Below the pieces are notes generated by a model. It was not told the origin of the DNA and did not search any database. It saw only the letters and a list, made by a program, of their open reading frames with translations. Of a stretch of DNA of 64,000 nt, positions 8,088-18,656 are shown piece by piece (the stretch's first letter is position 1; each line of letters opens with the position of its first letter). Position numbers and translations under genes: made by a program. The stretch is from Cohnella algarum (lineage in GTDB: Bacteria; Bacillota; Bacilli; Paenibacillales; Paenibacillaceae): NCBI RefSeq assembly GCF_016937515.1, contig NZ_JAFHKM010000002.1, forward strand, positions 5,203,001 to 5,267,000, written 5' to 3'.

Positions 8088-10580
8088 TCATGAAAAACGC
8101 AGTTCGTAGGTTCGGCCGGCTTCCGTCGGGAACTCGGTTATGCCGGAGGACCGGCTTGTCTTGACCGTTTCGCCGCCGCAGCTGACCGCGAACGGGCGCG
8201 CTTCGGCGATCCGGCAGGGCGCGCCGGCAAGGGAAGCGATGCGGGCGGTCGCCACGCGTCCGTTTTTCCAGGCGAAGCCGACTTCGAAGCCTCCTCGCGC
8301 CCGCATCCCTTCGACGCTCCCGTCGGCCCAAGCCTTCGGAAGCGCGGGCAACAGCCGGACGATGCCGCCGTGCGATTGCAGCAGCATCTCGGCGATGCCG
8401 GCGGTCGCGCCGAAGTTGCCGTCGATTTGAAACGGCGGATGGGCGTCGAGCAGGTTCGGGTACACGCCGCCGCCGACGAAGCGAATGCCGTCCCTCTCCT
8501 CCGCCGGACGAAGCAGGTTCGCGATCAGCGCGAGCGCGCGCTCGCCGTCGCCGAATCTTGCCCACAGCGCGATTTTCCATGCCAGACTCCAGCCCGTTCC
8601 GTCGTCCCCTCGGCGCTCCAGCGCCGTCTTCGCCGCCGCGAACAGCGACGGATCGGATTCTTCGGTCATGCCGTCGCCCGGATAAACGCCGTACAAATGC
8701 GACACGTGACGATGATGCTCGTCTTCGTCGCCGTAATCGCGCAGCCATTCCTGAAGCTGCCCGCGGCGTCCGATTCGCGGAGGCGGAAGCTTGCCGATCG
8801 TCTCCTTCCACTGCCGGCGAAGCTCCTCGTCCGTGTCGAGAATTTCGGACGCCGCGATACAATGGGCCAGCAGTTCGGAGATGAGCAGCATATCCATGGT
8901 CGCGGCTTCGCCGAGCGCCCGTACGCTGCCGTCCTCGGTCACGTAGCGATGCTCCGGAGACGTCGAAGGCGACGTCACAAGGAAGCCCCGTCCGTCCTCG
9001 ACTAGCCAGTCCAGGCAAAACAGCGACGCTTCCTTCAGGATCGGATAAGCGAAGTCGCGCAAATACGCGCGATCCGGCCGAAACTCGTAATGCTCCCACA
9101 AATGCCGGCACAGCCACACGCCGCCCATCGGCCAATTCGCCCATAGCGGATTGCCGTGCCCGTAATCGCCGGGAGGGGCGGATTGGCGCCACAAATCGGA
9201 GTTGTGGTGGGCGACCCAGCCCCGGCAGCCGTAATTGACGGAGGCGGTCCGCGCTCCGTTTGCCGCGAGTTCCCCGATAAAACGCAGCAGCGGCTCGTGG
9301 CACTCGGGAAGCGCGCACGTCTCCGCGGGCCAATAATTCATTTGCGCGTTGATGTTCAGCGTGTAATTGCAGCTCCATACCGGGCGGACCTCATGGCTCC
9401 ATATCCCCTGCAAATTCATCGGCTGCGTTCCGGGTCTGGAGCCGGCGATCATCAGGTAGCGCCCGTATTGGAACAGCAGCTCGACCAGCCCGGGGTCGGC
9501 CGCCCCGCGCTCCGCGATGAGCCGGTCGGTCGTCAGGCCGCGGGCCGGCTCCTCCCGCGGCTGCGGCTTGACGGCCGGCGGCGGAATTTCGCCCGGTTCC
9601 GCTTCGGATAGCGGCGGCATGGACGCCCCGTCCGCCGGCAAGCCGCCGACCGCTTCCGATGCCGGGGCCAGCTTCAGCGACACCCGGCCGAACAGCTCGG
9701 CATGATCGGCCTCATGCGCCGCGCGAAGCTGCTCGAACGACTTGTCCGCCGCGCGCGCCAAGTCGAAAGCGACGGCGGCTCCCGGGTCGCGGCCCTCCGT
9801 GCCGGGACAGCGGTCGCAGCCGTCGAAGCTGGTCGCCGCGGCCAGCAGCAGGACGGCTTCCGTCGCGCGCTCGACATGCGCGCCGTTCGCATCGACGCGG
9901 ACCGCCGCCTCGGGTCCCGTCGCGCGAATCCGCAGCCGGCATTCGAAGCGCATCGCCTTCGTCGTTTCCGGATAGCCGTAGCGCACCGGGTCGTCCGTCG
10001 GATAGTAGCTCGGATCGACGTTTTCCGGGCAATAGCCGCGCAGCGCGAGGTCGTTCCCTTCGGCGCTGGCTTCCGCCCGGAGCAGGCTGTCGAGCGACGC
10101 CTTGAACGAGACGGCTCCGTCCCGGCTGGCGCGGATTCGCATGACCAGCAGCCCGTCGGGATGGGAAACGAACGTCTCGCGTTCGTATTCCGTCTTGCCG
10201 ATCCGATACCTAACGGATGCGATTCCTTGGGCGATATCCAGCTCGCGCGCGTAGCTTTCTGTTTGATGCCCGTGCCGAAACGTCAGGCGAAGCTCGCCGA
10301 GCGGCATGTACGTTTGCGTATACGGTCCCATCGTCGCCTCTTTGCTTAACCGTTCCGCTTCTTCTCCTTTGCCCGCCGCGATGAGCCTCCTCATTTCGGG
10401 CCACGCTTCCTTCGCCTTCGGGTTGTTCCAGTCCCGCGGATACCCCGACCAGAGCGTATCCTCATTCAGCGTCAGCGTCTCCCGCTCCACGCCGCCGAAC
10501 ACCATCGCCCCGATTCGCCCGTTGCCGACGGGCAGCGCTTCGTTCCATACGGCCGCCGCTTTGTCGTAACGCAGCTTCAT
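8088..10580 (-). CDS. Glycoside hydrolase family 95 (alpha-L-fucosidase or alpha-L-galactosidase type)
   Basis: The 830-residue product has the GH95 layout. The N-terminal beta-sandwich begins [20 protein letters not shown] and includes [16 protein letters not shown]. The (alpha/alpha)6 barrel carries [20 protein letters not shown] then [11 protein letters not shown] at about residues 380-410, and PSTSPEH. A C-terminal beta domain holds the stretch with [15 protein letters not shown]95 enzymes remove terminal fucose (often alpha-1,2) or L-galactose by inversion. There is no signal peptide, so action inside the cell is likely. The ATG overlaps the oxidoreductase stop (ATGA), which chooses this start over longer in-frame ones and shows coupling. 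Confidence 0.92.
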   Translation of the reverse strand: MKLRYDKAAAVWNEALPVGNGRIGAMVFGGVERETLTLNEDTLWSGYPRDWNNPKAKEAWPEMRRLIAAGKGEEAERLSKEATMGPYTQTYMPLGELRLTFRHGHQTESYARELDIAQGIASVRYRIGKTEYERETFVSHPDGLLVMRIRASRDGAVSFKASLDSLLRAEASAEGNDLALRGYCPENVDPSYYPTDDPVRYGYPETTKAMRFECRLRIRATGPEAAVRVDANGAHVERATEAVLLLAAATSFDGCDRCPGTEGRDPGAAVAFDLARAADKSFEQLRAAHEADHAELFGRVSLKLAPASEAVGGLPADGASMPPLSEAEPGEIPPPAVKPQPREEPARGLTTDRLIAERGAADPGLVELLFQYGRYLMIAGSRPGTQPMNLQGIWSHEVRPVWSCNYTLNINAQMNYWPAETCALPECHEPLLRFIGELAANGARTASVNYGCRGWVAHHNSDLWRQSAPPGDYGHGNPLWANWPMGGVWLCRHLWEHYEFRPDRAYLRDFAYPILKEASLFCLDWLVEDGRGFLVTSPSTSPEHRYVTEDGSVRALGEAATMDMLLISELLAHCIAASEILDTDEELRRQWKETIGKLPPPRIGRRGQLQEWLRDYGDEDEHHRHVSHLYGVYPGDGMTEESDPSLFAAAKTALERRGDDGTGWSLAWKIALWARFGDGERALALIANLLRPAEERDGIRFVGGGVYPNLLDAHPPFQIDGNFGATAGIAEMLLQSHGGIVRLLPALPKAWADGSVEGMRARGGFEVGFAWKNGRVATARIASLAGAPCRIAEARPFAVSCGGETVKTSRSSGITEFPTEAGRTYELRFS

Positions 10581-11665
10581 CGGACGGCGAGCCCCGATTC
10601 CCGCAAAATTTCGTCGATCGTCACGTAGCGCCCGTCCTCCGCCATGCTGCGCTCCATCGCCAGCATCAGCGCAAGCGTGCGAACCGCTTCGGCCGCGTCC
10701 GGCAGCGCGGGTTTCCCTTCGTCCAGGCAGTCCGCGAAATACTCGATATAATTTTGATACTCCCCCGCATGGTGGCTTTTGCCTTCGAAACGGAAATAGT
10801 AATCGTGCTTTTCCTCGATCGAAACCGTCCGCGTGCCTTCCCCGGCAAAATGCGTATGGTAGCTCAAATTGGAATACTCCGCCCGGGTTACGCCCTTCGT
10901 GCCGCGGATGACGCAGCCGATCGAGGGCTCGACATGCTGCCCCAGCGTCGGCATCGTGTAGTTCCCCGAAACCTGGGCAATGCGGCCCTGCTCGTCGCGC
11001 AGCAGAAACCGCAGCGAATCCCACGCTTCGATGCCGTAAGATCTGCTGTTTTCGCTAACGCGCCCGAAGCCCATCGCGCCGGTCACGCCCGGCAAATACC
11101 ACCGCACGAGATCGACCGCGTGAATCATGAAATTGTACATCCAGCTGAACCCTTTTTTCCGGCTCCAGGCTTTGTCGAGAAACCAGCGCGCGTCGGTGAT
11201 GTAATGGGCTTCCACCGTTTCGACGTCCCCGTGCCGCCCCGTCTCGAAATCTTTGCGCTGCAGGATCATCGGCTCGAAAAAGCGCGAGCTCTGCCCGACG
11301 AACACCTGCTTCCCGCTGCGCCGCCGCAGCTCGAGAAGCTCGGCCGCCCCTTCCAGCGACGGCAGCAGCGGCTTCGTGCACACGACGTGCTTGCCCGCTT
11401 CCAGCGCCTGGCATGCATGCGTAAAATGCAGCTGGTCCGGCGTATAGATGGCGATCGCATCGATGGCGGGATCGGCCAGCAATTCTTGGTAGCTCGTCGT
11501 CCACGCGGAGAAACCGAACTCCTTCTCGCGCGTCCGGCACAGCTCCTCGTTCAAGTCGCACGCCTTCTTGAGCGTCCAGCGATCGCTCTGCAGCGCCGCC
11601 GACATAATGCTGCGCCCCTCCCCGAGCCCGATGACGCCGAGATTGTATACTTTGGCGGATGTCAT
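10577..11665 (-). CDS. Gfo/Idh/MocA family NAD(P)-dependent oxidoreductase
   Basis: The 362-residue protein has an N-terminal Rossmann fold ([12 protein letters not shown]) and the family motif TKPLLPS at about residues 95-101, where the more usual form is EKP. The C-terminal alpha/beta substrate domain has FNFMIH-like and DLVRWYLPG segments. These enzymes oxidise or reduce sugars, inositols and derivatives in the cytoplasm. Its position upstream of and overlapping GH95 suggests that it processes the released sugar, but the substrate cannot be read. GAGGAGGG precedes the ATG. Confidence 0.88.
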   Translation of the reverse strand: MTSAKVYNLGVIGLGEGRSIMSAALQSDRWTLKKACDLNEELCRTREKEFGFSAWTTSYQELLADPAIDAIAIYTPDQLHFTHACQALEAGKHVVCTKPLLPSLEGAAELLELRRRSGKQVFVGQSSRFFEPMILQRKDFETGRHGDVETVEAHYITDARWFLDKAWSRKKGFSWMYNFMIHAVDLVRWYLPGVTGAMGFGRVSENSRSYGIEAWDSLRFLLRDEQGRIAQVSGNYTMPTLGQHVEPSIGCVIRGTKGVTRAEYSNLSYHTHFAGEGTRTVSIEEKHDYYFRFEGKSHHAGEYQNYIEYFADCLDEGKPALPDAAEAVRTLALMLAMERSMAEDGRYVTIDEILRESGLAVR

Positions 11666-11876
11666 GCTTGTATCGCCCTCCTCTTTTGCTTATATCCAGT
11701 TTAACGGATCGCGTCCCCGCAAACTTCTCCGAACGGCCGAAAAAAGTTGCACTTTTGTCCGCTCGCATACTCCCGGCTCTCAGCGCGAGCCGAGACGACA
11801 ACCGAGATGACAGCGGTTCGGGCAATCGCCGCGCAAGTAAAGCGCCTTACGTCGTCCTCGAAAAGACGGACTTCCT

Positions 11877-11976
11877 TGGGCGGGGTTGGGCGGGGTTGAG
11901 CGGGATTGAGCGGGGTTGAGCGGGGTTGAGCGGGATTGAGCGGGATTGAGCGGGATTGAGCGGGATTGAGCGGGAT
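11877..11976. repeat. Ten-copy 10-bp tandem repeat CGGG(A/G)TTGAG
   Basis: From 11881 onward the sequence is divided almost perfectly into decamers, CGGGGTTGAG or CGGGATTGAG, differing mainly at the fifth base. The first and last units are degenerate. It lies upstream of the oxidoreductase-GH95 operon, in an intergenic region. All reading frames stay open on the minus strand because the unit has no stop, so the apparent proline/serine-rich ORFs there are not believed. Confidence 0.95.
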
Positions 11977-12000
11977 GACGCAGCGCTCGGCGATGCTTGG

Positions 12001-12179
12001 TTGGATTTTGTCCAATCAAAACCGGTTTTTTCACGGAACACGTCATCTTCGTTGGATTTTGTCCAATCTGGCGCGTTTTTTTCCGCGTTTTCACCCAAAT
12101 TCCATGTTCCTCATTGGATAAATTCCACTCTAGACCACGGTTTCCCTGTTTTCCGCTCCCTTGATTGGACGAAATCCAA
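12001..12179. repeat. Dispersed repeat built on TTGGATTTTGTCCAA
   Basis: The near-palindromic 15-mer TTGGATTTTGTCCAA occurs at 12001-12015 and 12052-12066, and its reverse-complement-like form TTGGACGAAATCCAA at 12165-12179. A degenerate half copy lies near 12113. The same 15-mer pair, again 51 bases apart and joined by CAAAACCGG(T/C)TTTTTC, recurs at 59989-60054. Confidence 0.85.
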
Positions 12180-12714
12180 CGTAGGCTCCCTCCGCTTTCC
12201 TACCGCTTGGGTGGCTCCCCCTCTCCCCATAATTCTCCATACAACTCTTTAGTACGGTGAAGACCTTAAACTTTCCGATACGCCAAGAGAACCGGCAAAT
12301 GGCGCGGACAGCGCTTTTTAACGCCTCCCGACGACAAAAAAATCTCGCCATCTCCCACGCCCCCTCCAGTCGCTCCTTATCCTTTTTTGGCGCTTATCTT
12401 CGGTATCCCTTTGACTCAGACCGCCCTCCAGTTTCAGAATCCCCGCTTGCTCTCTTAACACGAAGGTTGCGTTTCATGAGCCCCGGTTGCTTTTTGAAAC
12501 GTTGGATTTTTCTTCCAAACTATAGTCGATATCCCCTTCGCTTAGCAATAGGAAAGTCGGAAGAAGATGCACAACAAGGAACTCAAATTACCGCACCAGG
12601 CATCGGATCTTGACACCTCCAATTAGTTCTGTTGTCCGAATGATACTGGGCGGGATACCGGCGCTAATGCGCGCAATGCGCAACATGACTGAGCCAGCGG
12701 AATACCGTCGTCGC
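12180..12714. other. Intergenic stretch without a recognisable gene
   Basis: About 530 bases between the dispersed repeat and the GH29 terminator are visibly lower in G+C than the surroundings. Small open frames exist on both strands (for example 12257-12613 on the plus strand), but none has a convincing ribosome site, protein-like composition or recognisable family. It may be remnant DNA. Confidence 0.5.
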
Positions 12715-12767
12715 GAAAAAAACGCAACGCCGCCCCGGAGCGCATCTAGCGATAACGGGCGGCGGCG
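12715..12767 (-). terminator. Terminator of GH29 copy 1
   Basis: Read on the minus strand, CGCCGCCC pairs with GGGGCGGCG around an 18-20 base loop and is followed by GCGTTTTTTTCGC. It sits just downstream of the GH29 stop codon. Confidence 0.6.
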
Positions 12768-12793
12768 GCGGGACGCAGCATGCGCGAGACGGC

Positions 12794-14118
12794 CTACTTC
12801 AAAAACAGCTCGATGACCGGCACGCAGGCGGCCGGTTTTTTCACGGGCAGCTGCAGCGTCAGCGTTCCCGCTTTCCTTCCCTCGTTAAAGGCGCCAGCCT
12901 CCATCGTCATTTCCCGTTCGCCCTCGAGCATCCGGATTTCCGAGGCGTCGTTCAGCAGTTGGGCGTACTCGGCCAATCCCGCAAATCCGTATAGATGCAG
13001 ATGCTTGAAAGGCCAGCTGAACAAGTGAATGTACAGCCGCTTTTTCTCGGGATGGAACGTATACCGACAGTCCGGCGGACAATAAAGCGATTCGGGAGCG
13101 GCGGTGCAGCCGTAAATCGATCGGCTGTGCAGCCGCATCCAGGCCCCGATCCCCTTCAGGCGGTCGACCGCTCGCTCGTCGATTTCCCCCCTTCCGTTAG
13201 GCCCGACGTTCAGGAGCAGGTTGCCGCCTTTAGCGACGGTATCGATCAGCATTTTGACCAGCGTGTCGACGCTTTTCCACGATTCCTCGTCGCGGTAATA
13301 GCCCCACGAGCCGCTGAACGTATGGCAAGCTTCCCATACGACGCGGCGACCGTTCACCTGAATCCATTCCCGCGGCTGATACTGCTCCGGCGTCGTAATG
13401 TCTCCCGGAATTTGCAGCCGGTCGTTAAGCAAAATATCGGGATGGAGCGACCGGATCGTCTCGACGAGCCGCTCGCTCTGCCATTCGTCTTTCCCCTTCC
13501 CGGCAAAGCCTTCCGCGGACGGAATGGAAAAGTCGAAGAACATCAGGTCGATCGGCCCGTACCCGGTCAGCAGTTCTTTCGTTTGTCCGTGCAGGTAGTC
13601 TACGTATCGGTGCCAGTCGCGCTCGCGGCTTTGCGCCGCGAATTCGGCATCGTAGCGCTGCGGGTGCTTGACGTCGACGGTGTAATGCGGGTGGTGCCAG
13701 TCGAGCAGCGAATAATAAAGGCCCGTCCTTAAGCCCCGTTCGCGAAAGGCGTCCAGCATCGGCCGCAGCACGTCCCTTCCGGCGGGCGTACGGGTCGCTT
13801 TGTATTCCGTCAATTGCGAGTCCCACAAGCAGAAGCCTTCATGGTGCTTGGCCGTCGCCACCATGTATTTCATGCCCGCGTCGCTGGCAAGCTGCGCCCA
13901 TAAGCCGGGATCGTACAAATCGGGATCGAAGCGCTTGAAATAGGTTTCGTACTGCTCGTTGCTCAAAAACTCGCGCGAACGCATCCACTCGTGCCTCGCT
14001 CCGAGCGAGTACAGGCCCCAGTGGATGAACATGCCGAAACGGTCGTGCGTGTACCAGCTCGAATCCCCCGGGTAGGGGCTACCGTATCTTGCGGATTATC
14101 CAATCGGATTGTGGTCAA
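12794..14118 (-). pseudogene. GH29 alpha-L-fucosidase, copy 1, frameshifted near its start
   Basis: From GMFIHWGLYSLGARHEWMRS to the end (ELFLK) this is a close paralogue of the gene at 50211-51494. It has the same GH29 features: FIHWGLYS, TAKHHEGF and the likely nucleophile Asp in DLMFFDF. The good frame has no start codon before the internal Met at 14032. A TTG at 14118, nine bases after GGAGG, opens MTTIRLDNPQDTVAPTRG and then loses frame in the five-G run (14065-14069). One more G joins it to DSSWYTHDRFGMF and gives 441 residues. The enzyme would release alpha-L-fucose with retention in the cytoplasm. Whether the lesion is real is uncertain. Confidence 0.8.
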
Positions 14119-14191
14119 AAAGATCAGCCTCCTTCGAAGCGCGTTACGCCTCCAGCAAACCCTCTAGCCAAACAAGAAGAGAAACCCGTCC

Positions 14192-14310
14192 GAAGCCGCA
14201 ACCCTAGCCGAACGGCATCGAACGGGGTGAAGCCGCTACCCAAGCCAAGCGGCCTCGAACGGGGCGAAGCCGCAACCCAAGCCAAGCGGCCTCGAACGGC
14301 GCGAAGCCTG
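14192..14310. repeat. 37-bp tandem repeat, three copies plus a partial
   Basis: Units starting GAAGCCGC at 14192, 14229, 14266 and 14303 are exactly 37 bases apart, with a few substitutions (for example ACCCTAGCCGA versus ACCCAAGCCAA). The array fills most of the gap between GH29 copy 1 and the next glycosidase gene. No gene is seen in it. Confidence 0.9.
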
Positions 14311-14343
14311 CTTTCATTCGATCGTCTGCCACTATTGTCCCGC

Positions 14344-17066
14344 TTAGGGCTCGAACAACCAATCGAGCGTGTCCACGCCGGCCGAAGCGTCCGCATCCCG
14401 GGGCGACAGCGGCTCCTCCGCCGGGATGACGCCGGCGACGAGATAGGCGCCCGGCCCGAAATCGAGCGCATGGCGGCCTTCCTCGTAAAGAAATGCATGC
14501 ACGTTGACCGAAGGATGGAAGAACACCTTCAATCCGTTTGCGATCACCGGCGCGAGTCCGCCGCGCGCGTCGGCGTGCGTGTTCACTTCCAGGCTGGGCA
14601 CCTGAAGCCACTGGGAATCGCCCGAGCGGAAGTAGCCGATGAGGATGCGCGCGGGCTCCTTCAACTCGAGCTCGATTCGCATCCCCTCCTTGCTCGCGCG
14701 CTCGCGGGAGAACCGGATGCCGGTCAGCCCGGCCAGCTCTTCCGCGACGAAAGACGCGAACACGCCGCCGTCCGTAAACAGCCGTTCGTCCTTCCGCAGC
14801 GTATAGGTTTCGGCATCCGCCGACAGAAGCTCGAACGCCGCCTGCCGATACGGCGCGATCGCCGCCTGTCCCGCCGCGTCCGCGATCGCCTTCGGCAGCT
14901 TCCCCTCCCGAAGCTCCCGCAAACGGGCCGCGAAATTCGCGTACTGTACTCGGCCTCGTAGCGCGGCAGGCAATCCCGCCAGTGGCCGAATTTTTCGCCG
15001 TCGGGAAACGGCACCTTCCGCTGCGGCGTCTGCATGCTGTTCGCGTACAAATACGTGCGTTCCGTCAGCTCGGCGAGCTTCCGGTACGCTTCCAGGCTGC
15101 GCCGGAAATCCGGCTCCGCTTCCGCCAGCGCTTCGGCATGCTTCGCGAAGCCTCCTTCGGCCGCAAGCCGCTTGTACGCCAGGATGCGAATCGCCGCGCG
15201 AACCTTGTGCGTATAGGCTTGCGTCATCCAGGCGATCGCCTCGATATCGGACGCAAGCCGCCCGAACTCGTCCCGGCCGCGCTCGACGAACCGTTCCGCA
15301 GACCGGATCGCCCGGAGCGCCCGCTTCGCATGCTCGTCGGCGGCGTCCGCGATATCGGGCGGCGTTTCGCCGATATGCGGCTGCCCGTTCGCTTCGCGCT
15401 CGTCATAGACGTCGAGCCGCTCTCCCTGCGGCGCCTGATCCTCCCACAGCTCCCGCCACGGGCTGTAGCGGGCCGGATTGACGAGCTGGCTCATCGTCAT
15501 GCCGAGGCTCATCGTCTGCCGGTTGCCTTCCGTAATGCCGAACCTCCGCAGCAGCTTCGGCGCGATTTCTCCCGCTTCCTCATAGGCGTCCAGAATCGCT
15601 TCCCCCGCCTCGCGGCTGCCGTAGCGCTCCTGCAGCCGCCCGATCCAGTACGAGCGCTCCAGCTTCGGGTCGCGGTCGGGATTCCAGGCGTAGCGGAACC
15701 ATGCGGCAAACCAGATCCAGTCGCGGTCGATCTGCTTCAGCCTCGGGTTCGTTTTGTCCGGCGAATACGGCCAATCCCAGAAAAAGAGCGGATACAGATG
15801 GATACCGTTCGCGTGAAGCCGGTACTTGGCCGCCTGGACGGATTTTTGAATAAAATCGGGAGAACCGTAGCGGAACGGCTCCAAATTCGCCAATATGTGC
15901 ACGTTGAACAAGTGGACGGAGCCGAGCGAGGCCAAATGCCGGTGCACGCCCTGCCATTTGCCGCGCGGCGTATACGTCGTCAGGGACTCGCCGTTGTACT
16001 TCGCCTCGGTGAACAAATTCGGGTATTGCGGAATCGCCTCGGCCATTACTTTTTCCGCGGGGATGGCGTGCGCCCGGACGATGATCGGCGGAGGCTCCTT
16101 GCGCCCCAACGACTTTAAGCCTTCCTTAACCCCGGCCAATATCGTTTCGTTGAACCATTCGACGCCGTAAACCGCTCCCTGCAGCGCCTCGCCCAGGCAA
16201 ACCATCAATCCGACGTTCGGGTATTCGCGGATGAAGGCGGAGATGGAACGGATGTAATAGTCGCTCGTCAGCGGCAGCGGCTTCGGCTGATGAAGGTCGA
16301 GGCCGTGATGGCGCGCGAACGGCAACGGGATGTGAATGTTGTAAAATTTGAGCACGAGCCAGATGCCCCGGCGGTCGCATTCTTCGGCGAGCCAGCGGAC
16401 CGTCTCGGCGTTCAGGCTGAACTCCTCCTCCGTCACTTCCAGCGCTTCGGGGTATTCCGCAAGCCGCACGAGCGAGGAAAACGGATGGCCGGACCAGACG
16501 TACACGACGTTGCAGCGATACTCGAACAGCCGGTCCAAATAGGCGAGCCACATCCCCCGGTCGTAAAACCACGGAAACCGGCCGGGCGTGATCGGGTACT
16601 CGTACGTTTGCCGGGGCGGCTCCAGCTTCGTCAGTTGCAAAGGCACGACGGGGCCGCGCAGCTTCATGGCCGGACCGTCTCCGTACGCGAGATTGCGCGG
16701 AAGCTGGCCCGCCTGCCCGATCCGGTCGGCCAGCTCCTGGCAGCCGTAGAGCGCGCCGGTATCGCCGCCTCCCGCGACCGCGATCAGCTCGCCGGGCAAG
16801 GAAGCGAGATAAAACCCTTCGGCGCCCGGCGGATCGGTATGGTACAGCAGCACGTCGCTTTCCTCCAGCTCGCGGAGAAACGGATGCTCCCCGCGGACGC
16901 CGACGACGATTTTCGGCCCCGGAATGCCGCGGTACGCCGCGAGCGTCCACGAGCCGTGCTCCCGGACCTCGCAGCCGATTCCTTGCAGCGAGCGCTTCAG
17001 CAGCTCCGCGCCGAAGCGCTCTCTTTTTCCCGCCGTTTCCGAGACGGACAAATGAACGGTTTTCAT
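14344..17066 (-). pseudogene. Large glycosidase-like protein with GH67/GH20-type N-terminal domain, frameshifted
   Basis: The frame from the ATG at 17066 encodes about 700 residues and ends the good match at RYEAEY (about 14950). The remaining 200 residues (ANFAARLRELREG to DTLDWLFEP) continue in the next frame to 14344. The total length is one base short of a 907-codon gene. Residues 1-125 resemble the accessory domain before GH20 and GH67 catalytic domains (GGGDTGALYGCQELADRI). Residues 150-460 look like a TIM barrel (VVYVWSGHPFSSL, GLMVCLGEA, YPLFFWDWPYSPD). I cannot assign a catalytic family or substrate. No signal peptide is visible. It lies 33 bases downstream of the importer's binding-protein gene, so it is probably in the same operon. 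Confidence 0.65.
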
Positions 17067-17099
17067 GACGGTACGATTCCCCCTGACGCTCGGTTGGGT

Positions 17100-18656
17100 C
17101 TATTCCTGCAAATATTTTTGGAAAATTTCCGTCGCTTCCCGAAGACCCGACTTTTCCAGATCGCTCAAATACCGGTTCCATTCGGCGTCCTTCGCGACGT
17201 CGACGATGCCCATGACGGCTTTCGTGGCGAACTGGTAGGCGATATCCTCCAGCGCGCTCATCGTCGTATTGACGACTTGCTGCTCTTCCTCGCTCAGCGG
17301 AGCGCTTTTCGGATCGACGTTGTAGATGCCGGCCAGTTCGTTCATCGCTTCCTGCTTTTTGGCGAACGTCGCGTCGGATTTCAGCACCTCTTCGCTTTGC
17401 TTGATAAACCAGTCGAACCCGTATTCCTCCGCGACCTTTTGCCGGTTCAACCCTTCCTTGTAAACGATATTGCCGTCCTTGCGCTCATAGGTAACGTTCT
17501 CGATGCCCATATGGTGGAACAGCTGCCCTTCCGGCGTCGCGCTCCATTCGATATATTCGAACAGCTTGTCGAGCTTCTCCGGCTGATCGGCCAGCTTGCT
17601 GCTGAAGATCGGCCCGAACAGCGCGAAGTTGGCCGGCTTGAACTCGAGCGCGGGCAAGTCGCCCGCCGTCGGCAGCGCGCGAGTATATTCCCACCGGCCG
17701 CCGGGAATGTCCGTCAGCGCGTACGCAGGATCGACGGTATGGCTCGCCCATTGGAAATCGAGCAGCACTTTGCCGGCTAGCCGCTTCGTCACCCACTGGT
17801 CCTGCGTCAACGTCGCGAACTCTTTTTCGATCAAGCCTTCCTTGTAAAGGCCGGCCAAATAGGCGAGCATGCTCCGGTGCTTATCCGTCGCCATGTTCCA
17901 GACGACCGCGCCGCCCGCGTCCGGGTCGTTCCAGAAGCCCCGCGTCTGCGCGTTGTTCGGATTGCGGAACGACTGGCGGAAGCCGTTCATCAAATTTTGG
18001 ATGCCCGAGGTGCCGGTCCCGCCGCGCACGCCGATGCCGACCGATTCCGGGTACGCCTCCTTCAGCTTCCGCAGCGCTTCGCGCAGCTCATCGAGCGTCT
18101 TCGGAAACTCCGCGATGCCCGCCCGGTCGAAAGCGTCCTTGCGGAAAATCCACGTCATCGGATCGTTCGTCGCCAGGCTCGGCAGCATGTAAAGCTTCCC
18201 GTCCGTGCCGGCGAAATCGAGCATCATCGCCCAATCCTCGTCCGTGAACAGCTTCCGGTAATTCGGCAGCTTGTCGATGTAATCGCCGATCGGCAGCAGG
18301 TAGCCGGCCGACGCCCACTTTTTGACGCTGGACGGGCTGTTCATGTTCGGAATGAATTCCGGATATTCGCCGGAAGCGAACATGACGTTGTATTTTTCCA
18401 GGCCGGCCGAAAGCGGAATCGCTTCGAAGTCCCAGTCCATGCCGAACCGTTCCTCGACCTGCTTCACGTACTCGTTCGGGATTTCGTTCGGCGCGTATTT
18501 CGGCATGCCGGTTACCGAAATTTCGATCGCGGCCGGCGCGGACGATCCTGGAGCCGCGCTCCCGGAATCCGCCGGCTTGCCCGCGTCGTTCGAGCCGGCG
18601 CATCCGGCCATGAAAGTCGAAAGCATAAGCGTGCCCGCAAGCGCGCCCCGGGTCAT
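17100..18656 (-). CDS. Sugar ABC transporter substrate-binding lipoprotein (importer A)
   Basis: The 518-residue form from the ATG at 18656 starts MTRGALAGTLMLSTFMAGCA, a lipoprotein signal with lipid-anchored Cys19. It continues as a large family-1 extracellular binding protein (FPKTLDELREALRKLKEAYP; repeated aromatic-rich segments). It would capture oligosaccharide outside the membrane for the two permeases encoded upstream. The ribosome signal GGGGGG is too far from this ATG (about 20 bases) but well placed before another ATG at 18672, whose frame (MTVRK) hits a stop at once. One extra A in the AAA at 18657-18659 would give MTVRKMTRGALAG. The start is therefore uncertain. Confidence 0.85.
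   Translation of the reverse strand: MTRGALAGTLMLSTFMAGCAGSNDAGKPADSGSAAPGSSAPAAIEISVTGMPKYAPNEIPNEYVKQVEERFGMDWDFEAIPLSAGLEKYNVMFASGEYPEFIPNMNSPSSVKKWASAGYLLPIGDYIDKLPNYRKLFTDEDWAMMLDFAGTDGKLYMLPSLATNDPMTWIFRKDAFDRAGIAEFPKTLDELREALRKLKEAYPESVGIGVRGGTGTSGIQNLMNGFRQSFRNPNNAQTRGFWNDPDAGGAVVWNMATDKHRSMLAYLAGLYKEGLIEKEFATLTQDQWVTKRLAGKVLLDFQWASHTVDPAYALTDIPGGRWEYTRALPTAGDLPALEFKPANFALFGPIFSSKLADQPEKLDKLFEYIEWSATPEGQLFHHMGIENVTYERKDGNIVYKEGLNRQKVAEEYGFDWFIKQSEEVLKSDATFAKKQEAMNELAGIYNVDPKSAPLSEEEQQVVNTTMSALEDIAYQFATKAVMGIVDVAKDAEWNRYLSDLEKSGLREATEIFQKYLQE

Noticed and set aside
11780..12098. Overlapping minus-strand frames rich in Pro, Ser and Asn (83 and 104 codons)
   Set aside because: They are open only because the decamer repeat contains no stop codon in any frame. 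They lack ribosome sites and similarity, although the short WTKSN segment is discussed as part of a repeat family.
12257..12613. 118-codon plus-strand frame in the long intergenic region
   Set aside because: The translation looks random, with no ribosome site and no family.
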